Shown piece after piece: positions 43,038 to 55,300 of a stretch of 64,000 nucleotides of DNA. The stretch is taken from assembly GCA_036873135.1 (NCBI GenBank), contig JAPTYO010000007.1:24534763-24598762 (forward strand). The letters run 5' to 3'. The translations under genes and the position numbers were made by a program. The notes beneath the pieces are model-generated. The model saw nothing but the letters and a program-made list of their open reading frames with translations. It was not told the origin of the DNA and made no database searches. Source of the DNA: Clarkia xantiana subsp. parviflora (Eukaryota; Streptophyta; Magnoliopsida; Myrtales; Onagraceae). Each line of letters begins with the position of its first letter. Position 1 is the stretch's first letter.

Positions 43038-45323
43038 ATGTCGCACAATCTCTCTGTGAATGTTGTTTCCACCGAGAATGGAACTGCTGCTGAGAATGGA
43101 AATTTAAAAGAAGCTGGTAGTAGCCACTGCAGTCTGGTTGACCTTGAGGAATTTGATTTCTCAAGATTACTGGACCGGCCGCCAAGGCCTTTGAATATGG
43201 AGAGGCAGAGATCATGTGATGAATCCATAATAGGCGAACTCTCGGGATTCTCACCTCGTCAGGCTCTTAGGAACAGTGACACTTTTTCCCGAATGATGGA
43301 CCACTCTGACTACGTCTTTTCCCCTACCAGACGATCAGCCATCAACACCCCAAGGGGCGAGAATGGTTTTGAGACTCATCCAATGGTTGCGGAGGCTTGG
43401 GACGCACTGAGGAGTTCTCTGGTTCATTTCCGGGGTCGCCCAGTCGGGACAATTGCTGCACTTGATAATTCTGATGAAAAGCTCAACTATGATCAGGTAT
43501 TGCAACTGCATCACGCCCCATCATAAGCTGTTGTTAGAATAGCAATAGTGGATAAGTGCAAACAGAAGCTTAGTTCTATGATTCCATTTCATTGCATTCT
43601 TTTTTTTTGTCATGTCAAAGTTATTTCAAAATTTCACTAACTGACCAAACATAAGGGGTTAATTTAATTACTCCCACTTGTCTCATCAGGTGTTTCTGAG
43701 AGATTTTATTCCAAGTGCATTAGCATTTCTGATGAATGGAGAACCAGAAATCGTCAAGAACTTTATACTAAAGACACTTCGCTTACAGTCATGGGAGAAG
43801 AAGATTGACAGATTCCAGCTGGGTGAAGGTGTCATGCCAGCTAGTTTTAAAGTACTCCATGACCCTGTCAGGAACTTCGAGACTTTGATAGCAGATTTTG
43901 GTGAGAGTGCAATAGGGCGTGTAGCACCTGTTGACTCGGGTTTTTGGTGGATCATTCTGCTGCGTGCATATACTAAGTCCACTGGGGATCAGTCCTTGGC
44001 TGAGCTTCCTGAATGCCAGAAGGGTATGCGCCTAATTCTGAGTTTGTGTCTGTCAGAGGGCTTTGATACATTCCCGACTCTGCTGTGTGCTGATGGATGC
44101 TGCATGATTGATAGAAGAATGGTGAGTTGATATTTGTTATGCACCCAATTCCTTTCACTATTTTGATGATTAGGTTTTGTTACATAGTTTGAACAAATTT
44201 TGTCTAGAGTCTTAAGTAGTCACTTATCATGGTTTGATTTAACTGTGTTTTGTTTCCATCACCACCAGGGTGTTTATGGCTATCCAATTGAAATACAAGC
44301 TCTATTCTTCATGGCACTGAGGTGCGCTCTCCTTCTCCTAAAACAAGATGTGGAAGGTAAAGAATTTATCGAAAGAATAGTGAAGCGTCTCCATGCCCTG
44401 AGCTTTCACATGAGAAGTTACTTCTGGATCGATCTAAAACAACTCAATGACATCTACCGTTACAAGACAGAGGAGTACTCACACACTGCTGTAAACAAGT
44501 TCAACGTGATACCCGATTCTCTACCTGAGTGGGTGTTTGACTTCATGCCAATCCACGGTGGGTATTTTGTGGGTAATGTCAGCCCCGCGAGGATGGACTT
44601 CCGTTGGTTCTGTTTGGGGAATTGCATAGCCATTCTGTCGTCACTGGCAACACCTGAACAGTCTACTGCCATCATGGATTTGATAGAGTCGAGGTGGGAG
44701 GAGTTGGTTGGGGAGATGCCAATGAAAGTGTGCTATCCTGCTATTGAGAACCACGAGTGGCGGATTGTGACAGGATGTGATCCAAAGAATACGCGATGGA
44801 GCTACCATAATGGAGGCTCATGGCCAGGTAATGCATACTGTTACTACTATCTATTCTATTTATAAAATTTCCTTCTGGAATGCAATGTTTTGAATATATA
44901 TATTTTTTTTCGCATTCTGCTTATGAGTTTAGTTATTAGATATGATCTGCTGTGTTTTGTGGGCAATGCTTCTCTCAGTCGATTGTTTTGCTATTAATAA
45001 TTGATTAACATGGACATGGGCATGCAGTGCTTCTGTGGCTGCTTACTGCTGCATGCATAAAGACGGGACGGCCCCAGATAGCGAGAAGAGCCATAGAGCT
45101 TGCAGAGACGAGGCTTTCAAAGGACAACTGGCCAGAGTACTATGATGGGAAGATGGGACGTTACATTGGGAAACAGGCTAGAAAGTTCCAGACATGGTCG
45201 ATAGCGGGTTACTTGGTGGCCAAGATGATGTTGGAAGACCCTTCACATCTGGGCATGATCTCGATTGAGGAAGACAAGCAGATGAAGCCGGTCATGAAAC
45301 GGTCGAATTCTTGGACTAACTAA
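43038..45323 (+). CDS. CINV: Cytosolic alkaline/neutral invertase (GH100)
   Basis: Hydrolyses sucrose to glucose and fructose at neutral to alkaline pH in the cytosol, feeding hexoses to growth. Exons 43038-43496, 43690-44121, 44269-44827 and 45028-45323 join to 1746 nt, 581 aa, the normal length. The GH100 catalytic domain is unmistakable: [86 protein letters not shown] and [19 protein letters not shown]. The N-terminus lacks a transit peptide, and [13 protein letters not shown] plus the LDRPPRP segment mark the cytosolic clade related to Arabidopsis CINV1/2. The start is the ATG in TGTGAATATGTC; an in-frame GTG just upstream is ignored. The C-terminus ends KRSNSW, typical of the clade. Confidence 0.96.
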
Positions 45324-45776
45324 AACTAGTTTTTTTACTTGATTGATGTGCAACTATGGAAACTTTCTAATGGCCAGGTAGCTTTGAATGAATGATGCAA
45401 GTATGCAACTGCCTGCAATTCCCATAATGTAGATTCTATGTTCTTTTCAGATTAATGTTGTGTTTGAAATTTATTTGTTGGGACTGCTAAAATTGCAAGG
45501 CAACTGGGTTGCGTGATTCACAAGTCAAGCACTGTACTGGATCTGTCCATTTGGGTGCTTAACCGAGATGGTGAATTGGGTGTGCCATATTAGGCCGGAC
45601 TTTGGGCTGTAGTTGATTTGGTTGAATGTTGAACCATTTGGGCTGCTACATCCCGGTTTCACAAACGACTAGTTATGGTGATGCTAATTTACACTTTTAC
45701 AGAAAATCAAGGACCAAAAGAAACGCGTTTAAAGTAGAGCGGCTTTGAAGTTCAACGTGATGGTTGGCCAAAAAAG

Positions 45777-46653
45777 CAGTGTTATCAGAACCGGACCGGA
45801 CCGACGGTCCGACCGGATCAGACCGGGAACCGGACCCCTTGACGGTCCGGTTCGAATAAAAGATCGGCACGCCAGTGAACCCGGTCTAACTGTCCGGTTT
45901 TCTCTAAACCGGGCGGTTTTTAGAGAACCGGACGGTTTGCCGGTCTACCGGTTCAATCAAAAAAAATAAAAACCCTAAACTGAGACTTGTGTAAAGAAGA
46001 AAATGCAGCGGCAGCTTTAGATCCGATGAAGAAATTCCTCATCCTCCTTGTTTGTGAGAGCGATCATGAACTAGGATGGCCACACCGGCGTTGGTAATGC
46101 TCTGACCGATGACGCCGCTGACTTGTTCTCCTCATTGTGGTGTTAATCGTTGCTGTTACGGTGAGTGCCTCCCTTACCGTGCGCGACTATCCGGCGACGA
46201 GAACCCCTCACGGCGCCGTTGCTCTTTCCTACTCCAATCCCTCTCAAAGGAAAGCAGATCGGTCACTGCTGTCCAATTGCTCTGTCCCGCTCTAAAAACC
46301 TAGATTTGGAAGGGGTCAAAATTACTAAAAAGCCCCAGCTTGGATCTAGATTAGTCACTGTAGTAGCATACATATTAAGAGAACAAGAAGGAAGGGAAGT
46401 GAGGGAGAGAGACGTGAGGGGAAGTCAGGGAGTGAAGAGAGAGAGAAGTGGTGAAGAGAGAGAGGAAGTGGGTGAATAAAGAGGGGGAAGTGAAGAATGA
46501 GAAGGAAATGGAGGGTCTCGGAAGAAGGAGGTTGCTGCAGCACTACTGTTTTTTCACTAGCCGGTTCAACCGGGTTCGAACCGGTTCGAACCGGGTGAAC
46601 CGGGAACCGAACACCTCAACGGTTCGGTGTCCGGTCCGGTTCTGATAACACTG
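45777..46653. mobile_element. Non-autonomous hAT-like element with perfect 25-bp ends
   Basis: Both ends read CAGTGTTATCAGAACCGGAC and onward, matching for 25 bp, and the element is flanked by a perfect 8-bp duplication CAAAAAAG (45769-45776, 46654-46661). It is 877 bp, rich in AACCGG/CCGGTT near both ends. The core (46000-46540) has ordinary base composition with short frames but no recognised gene; it could include captured host DNA. Confidence 0.88.
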
Positions 46654-46715
46654 CAAAAAAGAGAGCTTTTTTTTGGTAACTAAAAAAAGAAAGAAAAAGA
46701 AAAAAGAGAGCTTAA

Positions 46716-47179
46716 TGTCACGGGCTTGGAGCTTTCAACGCTCCCAGCGGAATACGTCTGCGGGGCATCCGGCACTCCACGTCCGGATCAACCCTCTTCT
46801 CTCCCAATATCAGTTCTCGAAGCCCAACTCGCACTGCGCATACGGACGGAATGGGTCGTGGTTAGGGGTCTTTGCTCCGGAGAGCAGCTTAACTGGTTTT
46901 TGGCCTGCCCCGACCATCATCAGGAGAGCGGCATTAACTTCCGAACCAGCAGGATCCCGAAGGATATGCAACGTCTTACCGATAACAACCAGGACATTTG
47001 AAACCAGCCATTGACTTTCAAGCGACACCCCATGTATAGGGGGAGAGCTCCACATCCATCACGTCCTGGTTTGGCTTCCAACTACTACTCCCCTAAAGAG
47101 CTTTATATAACAAAACTCCATTGGACGTAGTAGACGTTGGGTGTGCTCCAACTAGCAAAACTTTTCCAGCCATGTGACA
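46716..47179 (-). repeat. 3' LTR of the TRIM/LARD-like element
   Basis: 464 bp, TG...CA. Contains TATATAAC near 47105 as a possible promoter element (plus-strand reading) and differs from its partner by scattered substitutions and small indels. Confidence 0.8.
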
Positions 47180-47868
47180 TTCTCCCCCACCCAACCAACC
47201 AACGCAACGCCCTCGTTGCGTGAACCCGCTGCTTCAAGAAACTTCAATTCTTCCACAACAGTGCATTTCACCACGCCATCAATGATCCGCCTTCTTAGGT
47301 TTTGTCAGAGTTGCTTTTTGCGTATTGTCCCTCCTTCCTGAGAATATCAGCTTCCTCGCTATGTCTTGCTTACGTTGATCAACGCTGGGTCTTCTAGGCC
47401 ACCATTCCGTATCAGACTCCACCAGTGCGAGGCCTGTGGTAATATCTCCCCCTCCTCCATAAGGTCACGCTTTTGCGCCTAAGAGATTTCCCACCTCATG
47501 GGACGTTACTTGGCAACTTGCTTCCGCCCTTTCAACAGTCAATATCACCTGCTCGAGTATGGTAGGATTGCTTGTCGAGCAACCTGCCTCCACCCTTCCA
47601 AGCAGTGATCCCGGACGCACCTGCCTCATGCAGTGCTCCACACAGTCACGCAACTCAGACTTCCTCGTTGAACAACTACTCGATCGGAGCCCTTGTTCGT
47701 TAAGAGCCGCGCCACCCGATGGCATTTCGTGGTAAAACAATTCGCAACCACCACTATTGTTCAGAGTCCGCAGCAGTAATATATTCTTGATTTTCTACCT
47801 GGGTCGAGAACTCCGCTTTGATACCAATTGTCACGGTATCAAGAGCGGAACCATGCTCTGATACCACT

Positions 47869-48318
47869 TGTCACGGGCTTGGAACTTTCCACGCTCCGCC
47901 CGCAGGCATCCGGCACTCCCACGTCCGGATCAACCCTATTCTCTCCCAATATCAGTTCTCGAAGCCCAATTCGCACTGCGCATACGGACGGAACGGGTCG
48001 TGGTTAAGGGTCTTTGCTCCGAAGAGCAGCTTAACTGGTTTTCGGCCTGCCCTGGCCATCATCAGGAGAGCGGCATTAGCTCCCGAACCAGCAGGATCCT
48101 GAAGGATATGCAACGTCTTATCGATAACAACCAGGACATTGAAAACTAGTCATTGGCATTCAAGCGACACCCCATGTATGAGGGGAGAGCTCCACATCGA
48201 TCACGTCCTGGTTAGACTTCCAACTACTACTCCCCTAAAGAGCTTTATATAACAAAACTCCATTGGACGTAGACGTTGGGTGTGCTTCAACCAGCACCAC
48301 TTTTTCAGGCACGTGACA
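47869..48318 (-). repeat. 5' LTR of the TRIM/LARD-like element
   Basis: 450 bp, TG...CA. Adjacent to its primer site; a second partial copy of the border (TTTGATACCAATTGTCACGG, about 47818-47837) lies just inside it. Confidence 0.8.
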
Positions 48319-48322
48319 TTAA

Positions 48323-48697
48323 CACGATGATGATTCATAAAGTGTTTTTTTGAGCCAAGTTTTTCAATACATCATTATTTTTGGTCAATAGTTCTAATGG
48401 TGCATATGTTCAAGTTATGTGATCCAACAATACAATAACTTTTCTAACGATGTTTAGTTACAACAAGTTTTTTTTTGGTAGTTTTTTTTAAAGATATTTA
48501 ATGGTGTTTCATGTTTCAATGTTGTCTAATGGTCAAATAAAAAAATGATTTTCCCTTCTCATAATGCTTTTAATAAAATTGCTAAAAAAATTTAAAAAGG
48601 GGGAAAAATGAATTTTAAAAAACAGGGAACAATTTTGAATTTTTTTAATTAAGAAGAAAATGTAAATTTTAATTAATAAATAGAAAAAATTCTATAA

Positions 48698-48745
<48 letters not shown>

Positions 48746-49262
48746 AATATATTATTTTTAAATAAAAGTATGAATTAGAGAAGTTTTCATATTTTTTATT
48801 AACATTTACAAGTTTTCATCATTTTTTCAAACTTTCATTAATTTTTTACATTTTAAAATATTATATAATTGTTGGGCAAAAAAAATAATTACAAACAAAT
48901 ATTTTTAAAAAATATTATATAATTTTTGATAGGTTAGATAATAATTTTATATTTTTCGTAGGTTCATCTGCTCGTATTTTTTCTAGAATGTATTTTTAAT
49001 ATTTTTTAAATTGAATTGAATATATACAATATTTTCTAATATAGAAGATGAGTTTGGAAATTTATAATCTTACAAATTACCAGAAAGCTCTTCATTTATT
49101 TGGACCTAAAAATAATAAACTGTTAAAAATTAAATAATTACTTTTTTTAGTAAAGCTACTATTTGATTTTAGTATATCAGTCATTATATTTTGAAAATTA
49201 CATTACAATATATTTTGAGTTTTGACATTTATAATAATTATATAATTATAAATTATATACAA
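48323..49262. other. AT-rich spacer before URB2, no gene
   Basis: Strongly AT-rich, with a TA tract around 48703-48732 and many A/T runs. It holds the URB2 upstream region; no element ends are visible. Confidence 0.75.
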
Positions 49263-49362
49263 TATTTAATTTTGCGGAACAAAGCTAAAACCCTCTCTTG
49301 TTCCTCCCGCCTCTCTCCGTCCCGCCTCTCTCTCGCTCTCCCTCTTCCTCTTCCTCTTTGCA

Positions 49363-52300
49363 ATGACTGATTCTAAGTCTGAGGGTTCCAAGCATGCTAG
49401 AAACACCAAGAAGAAGAGAAAATCCCAACACCGTGAAGAAGAGAAAGTGGTTAAGCTTAGCAAAACGCAACGCGTCGATGTATCAGAGCAAGCGAAAGAG
49501 CCGGACGAAATGGAGGGAACCTTTTTTGAACTGGAGAGTCATCCCTGGATGAATCTGCAGTTGGTTCTATCATTACAAAGCAAATCAGTTGATGTTCAGA
49601 TGTAAGTGTTTCTTTATCCTTCTTCTCTATAATTGGGAACGATGCTTTTGGGGTTTCTGTAAAAGAAGTTGCTGCTACTCTGATTTCAACTTACTATGAA
49701 AGTTCATCTTATAAATTAAAAGTTAGTGTTTTTCTTGTTAGTTTTAGCTCCTTCTGTTTATCTTGGCTGAGCGTTTACCAGAGAAAAGCTTCAACTTTTA
49801 CAGTGGATATGGAATATCTGGGTATCAAACCAGGCGTTTTATCCTAATGGGTGAAACTATTTTATGCAGGAAGATTGAACTAGCCTTCAATTTTGTCAAA
49901 GTCGAAGGGCAAGACAGGAGCGAGGATGCTGAGCAAGATCATGAAACTGTGAAGCTGTCACGTTTGTTAGTTTTCCTCAATGATTGGATCCAATCGTTGT
50001 TGATTTCTTCTGGAAAGAAAAGTAAAACGGAAGACGGTTCCTGTTCTGGCGCTGATCATTCTTGGTCCAACTTGAAATGCTGGGAGATTTTCAAGTTCTG
50101 CTTAGATAAGTCATCCAGGTTGCATGTTCCTCTAAATGTTTCACGAAACCTTTTGCAGCCGATCAGCTTTGTTGCAAAACTTGCACTCTCTCGATTGACT
50201 GCTGCATCACTCTCTCAGAAAGAGTCATTTATTGATGGAGAGCTGTTTGAGCTGTATAAGGTTGTGGTTGAGTGTTTATCTCTTATATTCTTATCCCATG
50301 AATGCTTGTCAAATGAAAACCTGGATATGTGGATTTCTGCTGTTCATTCAGTGCTTGAGATTTCTAATAGAATCTTTGCTGAAAATCTAGAAGATGGCGA
50401 GGCAGGTGTTTTGGTGCTGCAGTTTTCCTGTCGGGTACTTGAACCGTTTGCCAAATTTTTGAGGATTCATCCAACTCGAAAAGCAGGATTTGCCCAGTTT
50501 GTTGATAGACTTCTTGAACCGCTATTGCAGTTGTTATGTTTCCTACGTCAACACAGAGAAGAGAGTAAACCTTGGTTGAATAGCAACTTGTTGAAGTTAG
50601 TTGAAGAAGCTTTGTCATATGGTTTGTTCCATTCTATCCATATTGATGGATTTCTTAACTTGCATAGCACGGATAAGTATCTTGCATCCTCTGATGGGGG
50701 TTCAAAAGATTCAAGGGCTTCCGTTAAGAGTTATCATAGACATCTATTCAAGAAGGTGGAGAACATTGTGGATGCAAGAAAGTTTATGGGCAGAAGTGGT
50801 ATTGGAGAACTGCTTCATTTGCTGGTTGATCGAGTGAGAAAACACAAAGTAGCTGCAGTAGTACCTGATGGTGCCAAAGAATCGGTGACTAGGGTTTCAG
50901 CACAAGATGATGATACCTCTGTAGATAAAGGTAGATCACTTTCTCTAACCAGTAATGAACTTCAAGATAACCTTTATCGCTCAAACTTGAATGCGGAGGC
51001 ACGGAAGGCGCTCTTTGATTTCTTTGTACAGATTATGGAGCCCTTTTTGGTCAAACTTGAGAGCTATGTTCAAGAGCAAGAGGAATTTGGGAACTCTTCA
51101 GATATTCATGGCATGCTTACTTGTTTGAATGGTATACTTTCTAGCTTAATACACGGAAAGATATATAACAAAACGGAAGATATATCTGGAGGAGCTTGTT
51201 TTGAGTTTCTGAAGAAAGTTTATGAAACAATAATGTCTCTTGCTAGTCGGCTGATAATTTGGTTATCCAAAGAACATGCTGGAATGCATGTTAATGGTCT
51301 AACTCAGGTTGCTGAAGAGATTGTTGCTGCTGTTGGATTTCTATTGGAAATTGAGTATGAGGTTATCGGAAGTGACCATATAAGATTATGTAATCTTGTC
51401 CTTTCACACTTGGCCATGGGTATCAAATTTAGTAATTCAACTCACCAGAGCTTATTGATCAGCAAAACAACACTTTTAGGATGCCAGCTGGTCAATCTCT
51501 ATAGTGACCTTCGCCAGGTTAGCTGAGTTTAAATGCGTCCATTGATGTTTGCCATTTTTTTTTCTCTGCAAAATTTGGAGCAAGTTCCTAAATGTTGATT
51601 ATGGTCCTTAATTTACTGCATAACATTTTCTTTTTACCTCCCATCTTCTATAGGTGAACACTATTATTTTTGCTCTTTGTAAAGCTGGAAGACTGTTAGT
51701 AACTTGTGAGGATGATCATGAAAGCCTTGCTACCTTATTGCCTGAAGTGTATGTAACATCAATTAGAACACTACTATGCTCACAGCAATTTAAGCTGGCC
51801 GTGAGTAAGTCCATTTCATCCATACCAGAGGGTCAAGCAAGTGGATACGTAAAGCAGTTAGCGGAAGACTTATCAGAATCTATGAAGTGGTTGAAGAAGG
51901 GGTGTCCAGCAGATGCTGGAAAAGCAAATGGTGAAATGGATAATTCAAACCGCGCCATGTTGTCTCTTAATCTACGGTGTGAACTTCTAGGCAAAGGTCT
52001 TTCAGAAATCTATACTCTGGGTCTTGATTCATTACTTGCTACGAGTAGTAACAGCACTTCAATTGGAACTTCCATCAAGGACCTGATGACTGTAATTTTT
52101 CCGAACTTGAATCTCTTGGTAGAATTATCTCCAGAAAAGATTGGCCAGTTCCTTTTCTGCATTGTAGGGAGTAATTCTTGTAAGAATCTTGACCTTAGTA
52201 AGTCAGTTGAACCTGTGAAGATGATGAAGGCTAGCAATTGGGTTTTGGTCTTCTTCTTTCGTTTGTACATGGCATGTCAGAGCTTGTATAAACAAATAAT

Positions 52301-55300
52301 CAGCTTGATGCCCCCTGATTCTGCAGAGAAGTTATCAGTTTTCATGGGCGATACACTTTCAACATATTCAGGGAACGATGTAATCGAGAGGACTGATTGG
52401 GCTTATGAAGGTTACTTTTTTTGGATGGCAGCATCTTCAACATCCCTGCTCACGGTTGTCCAGTCAATATCTGATACTTATCTTAGTAAGAGCAACACTG
52501 AAGACTCATGTACTCTGATCTATGTATTGCATGCTATGGCTCTGCAGAGACTTGCTGATTTGAACAGGAGGATAAAGTCTGCTGAATATGTTCTAGAGCG
52601 CAATGAATCTATTCTACAGACTGAGTTGCTTGATGGTGAGACTGAGTTGGTCCAACAGAAGAGACACAAGAAGTGGGGAAAGCGCATCTCAAAGTTGAAA
52701 CAAGAGGCAGCAGGTCTTACAGATTTCTTGATGCAGTATTTCAGTTTAGTTGCCAAACATCATTCATTTTCCGACGATAGTGGTAACGGCTTGAATATCT
52801 GTACCGGGTCTGGGCTTGAAAGTAGTAGGTGGGATTTCTGTATCTCTACTCTGAATGAGAATTCATTTCATACTGCAATTTGGTGGATTCTTTGTCAGAG
52901 TGTTGATATTTGGAGCTGCCATGCTGCGAAAAAGAAATTGAAGATGTTCGTCTCGCTGTTGCTACGATCTTCTTTAAATGCTCTCTCGGATGATAGGAAG
53001 CATAGTTTCGAAAAGCCGCTGGAAGTCAGCATGCAGCAAGTCTCACTTGAACTTCTTGGAGACTCTGCCCTGTACGAGCATAAAGTAAGAAACTGAATTT
53101 TCTTCCTTTTCTATCTGTCTATATTCTCTGGTTTTATTCCGTTTGAGCTCTTTTATTTGACAACATTTCCTGTTATTGGTTTTAACTTGCTTAGTGCAAA
53201 TGGTTAACACTACTTTTTTTTGCCAAAGGGTAGAGTTTCTTTGTTTTGATTAAATACGATGTTAGAGTTTCGACAGTCCATAGGCAAGCACTGGATGTTC
53301 TTCTGCTTAACTATTTAGAATGTGGATTAGATGAAGTTGGTATGGGCTGTTATCAGATCCTCAAACATTTTTCAGCTAGAAAAGATCTTATAACGTAGAA
53401 TTTCTTCCAGACTCATGCAACCCTTTAAGTGTTTATCCATGTACTTAGATACCTCACTATTCACATCATTTCAAATGGTGCTTTGGCTGTTGGTTCAGTT
53501 TGATTGTTTTCTGTTGCTGTTATATAGAGCTTTTTGTCATTTATTGACATGCAGCAGGTTATCCATTCATACTTTCTGGAGGGATTGGATAATTTTGGAT
53601 TTGCTTAAACTGCGACTTCTCATTTTCTTTTGCTTTTTCCACATTATTGCTAAAGATTAGAGAAAGATTCTAATGAAAGGTACTTTTTACCTATAATTAG
53701 TTTCTTGCCAGGCATTTTCAATCAAGATTTTGCCATTTACTGGAGAAGGAAAAAGAGAAATTAATTGGTGCGTCTTCATCTGTGGAGATTGATCTCAGTG
53801 TATCACCCGATTGGCCTGAGCTGCTAGTGGCATTAGAGAAACTGTTGGAATTTTTAAGAGGAAGTCAGCTCATGAAGTGGTTTTCTAAGTCGATTTCTGA
53901 TTCGCTGAACAAGATTCACATGGATGATACTGATAATGGAGCAACCTGTCACACAGTTTGCAATAACTTTGCTGCCTGTCAGAATTTGCTCCATTTCTTA
54001 TGTTGGATGCCTAAAGGCTTCTTAAGTAGAAGATCACTTAGACTCTGTACAACTTATATACTCAATATTGAGAGGTAAATCAACTTTATAAAACTCGTGT
54101 TGATTTTAGAAATTGCAGTTATCTAATTGAGCCTTGGTGACTGTTTTTATTTCTTATTGTTAACCCTATCATCTTTTTGTCAGGCTTATAGTCACCCGCT
54201 TGTTAGAGATAGACTACCAAATTCACTCTGATCACTATGAGCTCTTCAAATTGCTTTTGTCCTGCCGGAAAGCTATAAAGCATCTCATGAAACCATCTTG
54301 TGATGAAAGGACAGGAGCTAGTCATTCTTCACTCAATTCTATTTTAGATGAAGGTGCATTACCAGTTGAATGGCTTGTGAAATCAGTCTACCCTGTCCTT
54401 GGACTTCAAGAAGCTTTGGCAAATGGGGGTTTTGATCAACTTATGGATATCACATTCTCACTGAAGGATCATACTTCTTCCATTCTCTTGATGTATTGCC
54501 AATATAAATCATCTCAGGAAGTTCAGTTGTATGTAGATGCTGATTCTTGCCAAACAAAGAAAAACCATGCTCTATCTGATACTTGTGGTGGTTCCAATGC
54601 ATGGGAAACTATGTCTATGGTTGCTCAAAGTACAAAGGAAGAGATGCAGAGATTCCCTGGCTCATCTGGCGAAACAGATTTTGGTAACAATTCTTTGTAC
54701 ATGAGTAAATTGTCTTACTTGGTCTCTTGCTTGAGTGGGTGTCTATGGGGCTTAGCATCTTCTGCGAGCAATTGTAAGATGGGTGGTGGAAATCGTAAAT
54801 CAAGAAAAGAATGGAAGAAACAATGTATTTCAAAGTTGAATCCTATTTTAAACATATTTGAAGAGATAGTTAATTTCCAATTGAATATATTGGTAGTTAA
54901 TGATGATACGTCTGGCGGAGAGGGGAATGGCCTTGAAAAGCAACTGAAAGGAATTGTGAAAAGCTTCTTGGAGTCGAGTGAAATGAGTAATCAGCAAGTG
55001 GAAGATGGAGTTATAGGTGCTACTAGTTCAACTGAAGACTGTACATATAACTTTGAGAATGTAAATAGGTCATCGGTACAACTGCTGCTGAAAGGTGACT
55101 GTCACGATGCAGCATTTTTGCTTAGGCACTTATTTATTGGTTATTCAGCTATTTTGAGGCTAAACTTGGTTACCGGTGATGGTCGTAGTATTCTCAATAA
55201 ATTTATGGGAGTTGCATACTGTTTGATCTGGGAGTTGGTAAATTCAGTTGAGATGCCACACCAACTCGTGCTTGTTTCATTTGATGGTGTTCTGAAATTC

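Larger units (their letters stand above)
46716..48318 (-). mobile_element. Coding-poor LTR element (TRIM/LARD-like)
   Basis: Two diverged direct repeats (46716-47179 and 47869-48318, 464 and 450 bp) start TGTCACGGGCTTGG and end GTGACA. Between them lie about 690 bp. The initiator tRNA-Met primer site (GCTCTGATACCA, 47855-47866) next to the right repeat, and a purine tract (GTGGGGGAGAA on the minus strand) next to the left one, set the orientation as minus. TTAA occurs at both outer edges. No gag or pol is recognisable, so it depends on another element. Indels between the LTRs show it is old. Confidence 0.82.

Noticed and set aside
47465..47740. 91-codon frame in the coding-poor LTR element as a Gag remnant
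   Set aside because: No zinc knuckle or Gag core is visible; the resemblance is too weak.
53085..53700. Extra URB2 exon (frames near 53270-53390 and 53415-53660)
   Set aside because: Direct joining of 53084 to 53701 keeps the frame and yields the expected FLARHFQSRFCHLLEK segment, so no extra exon is needed.
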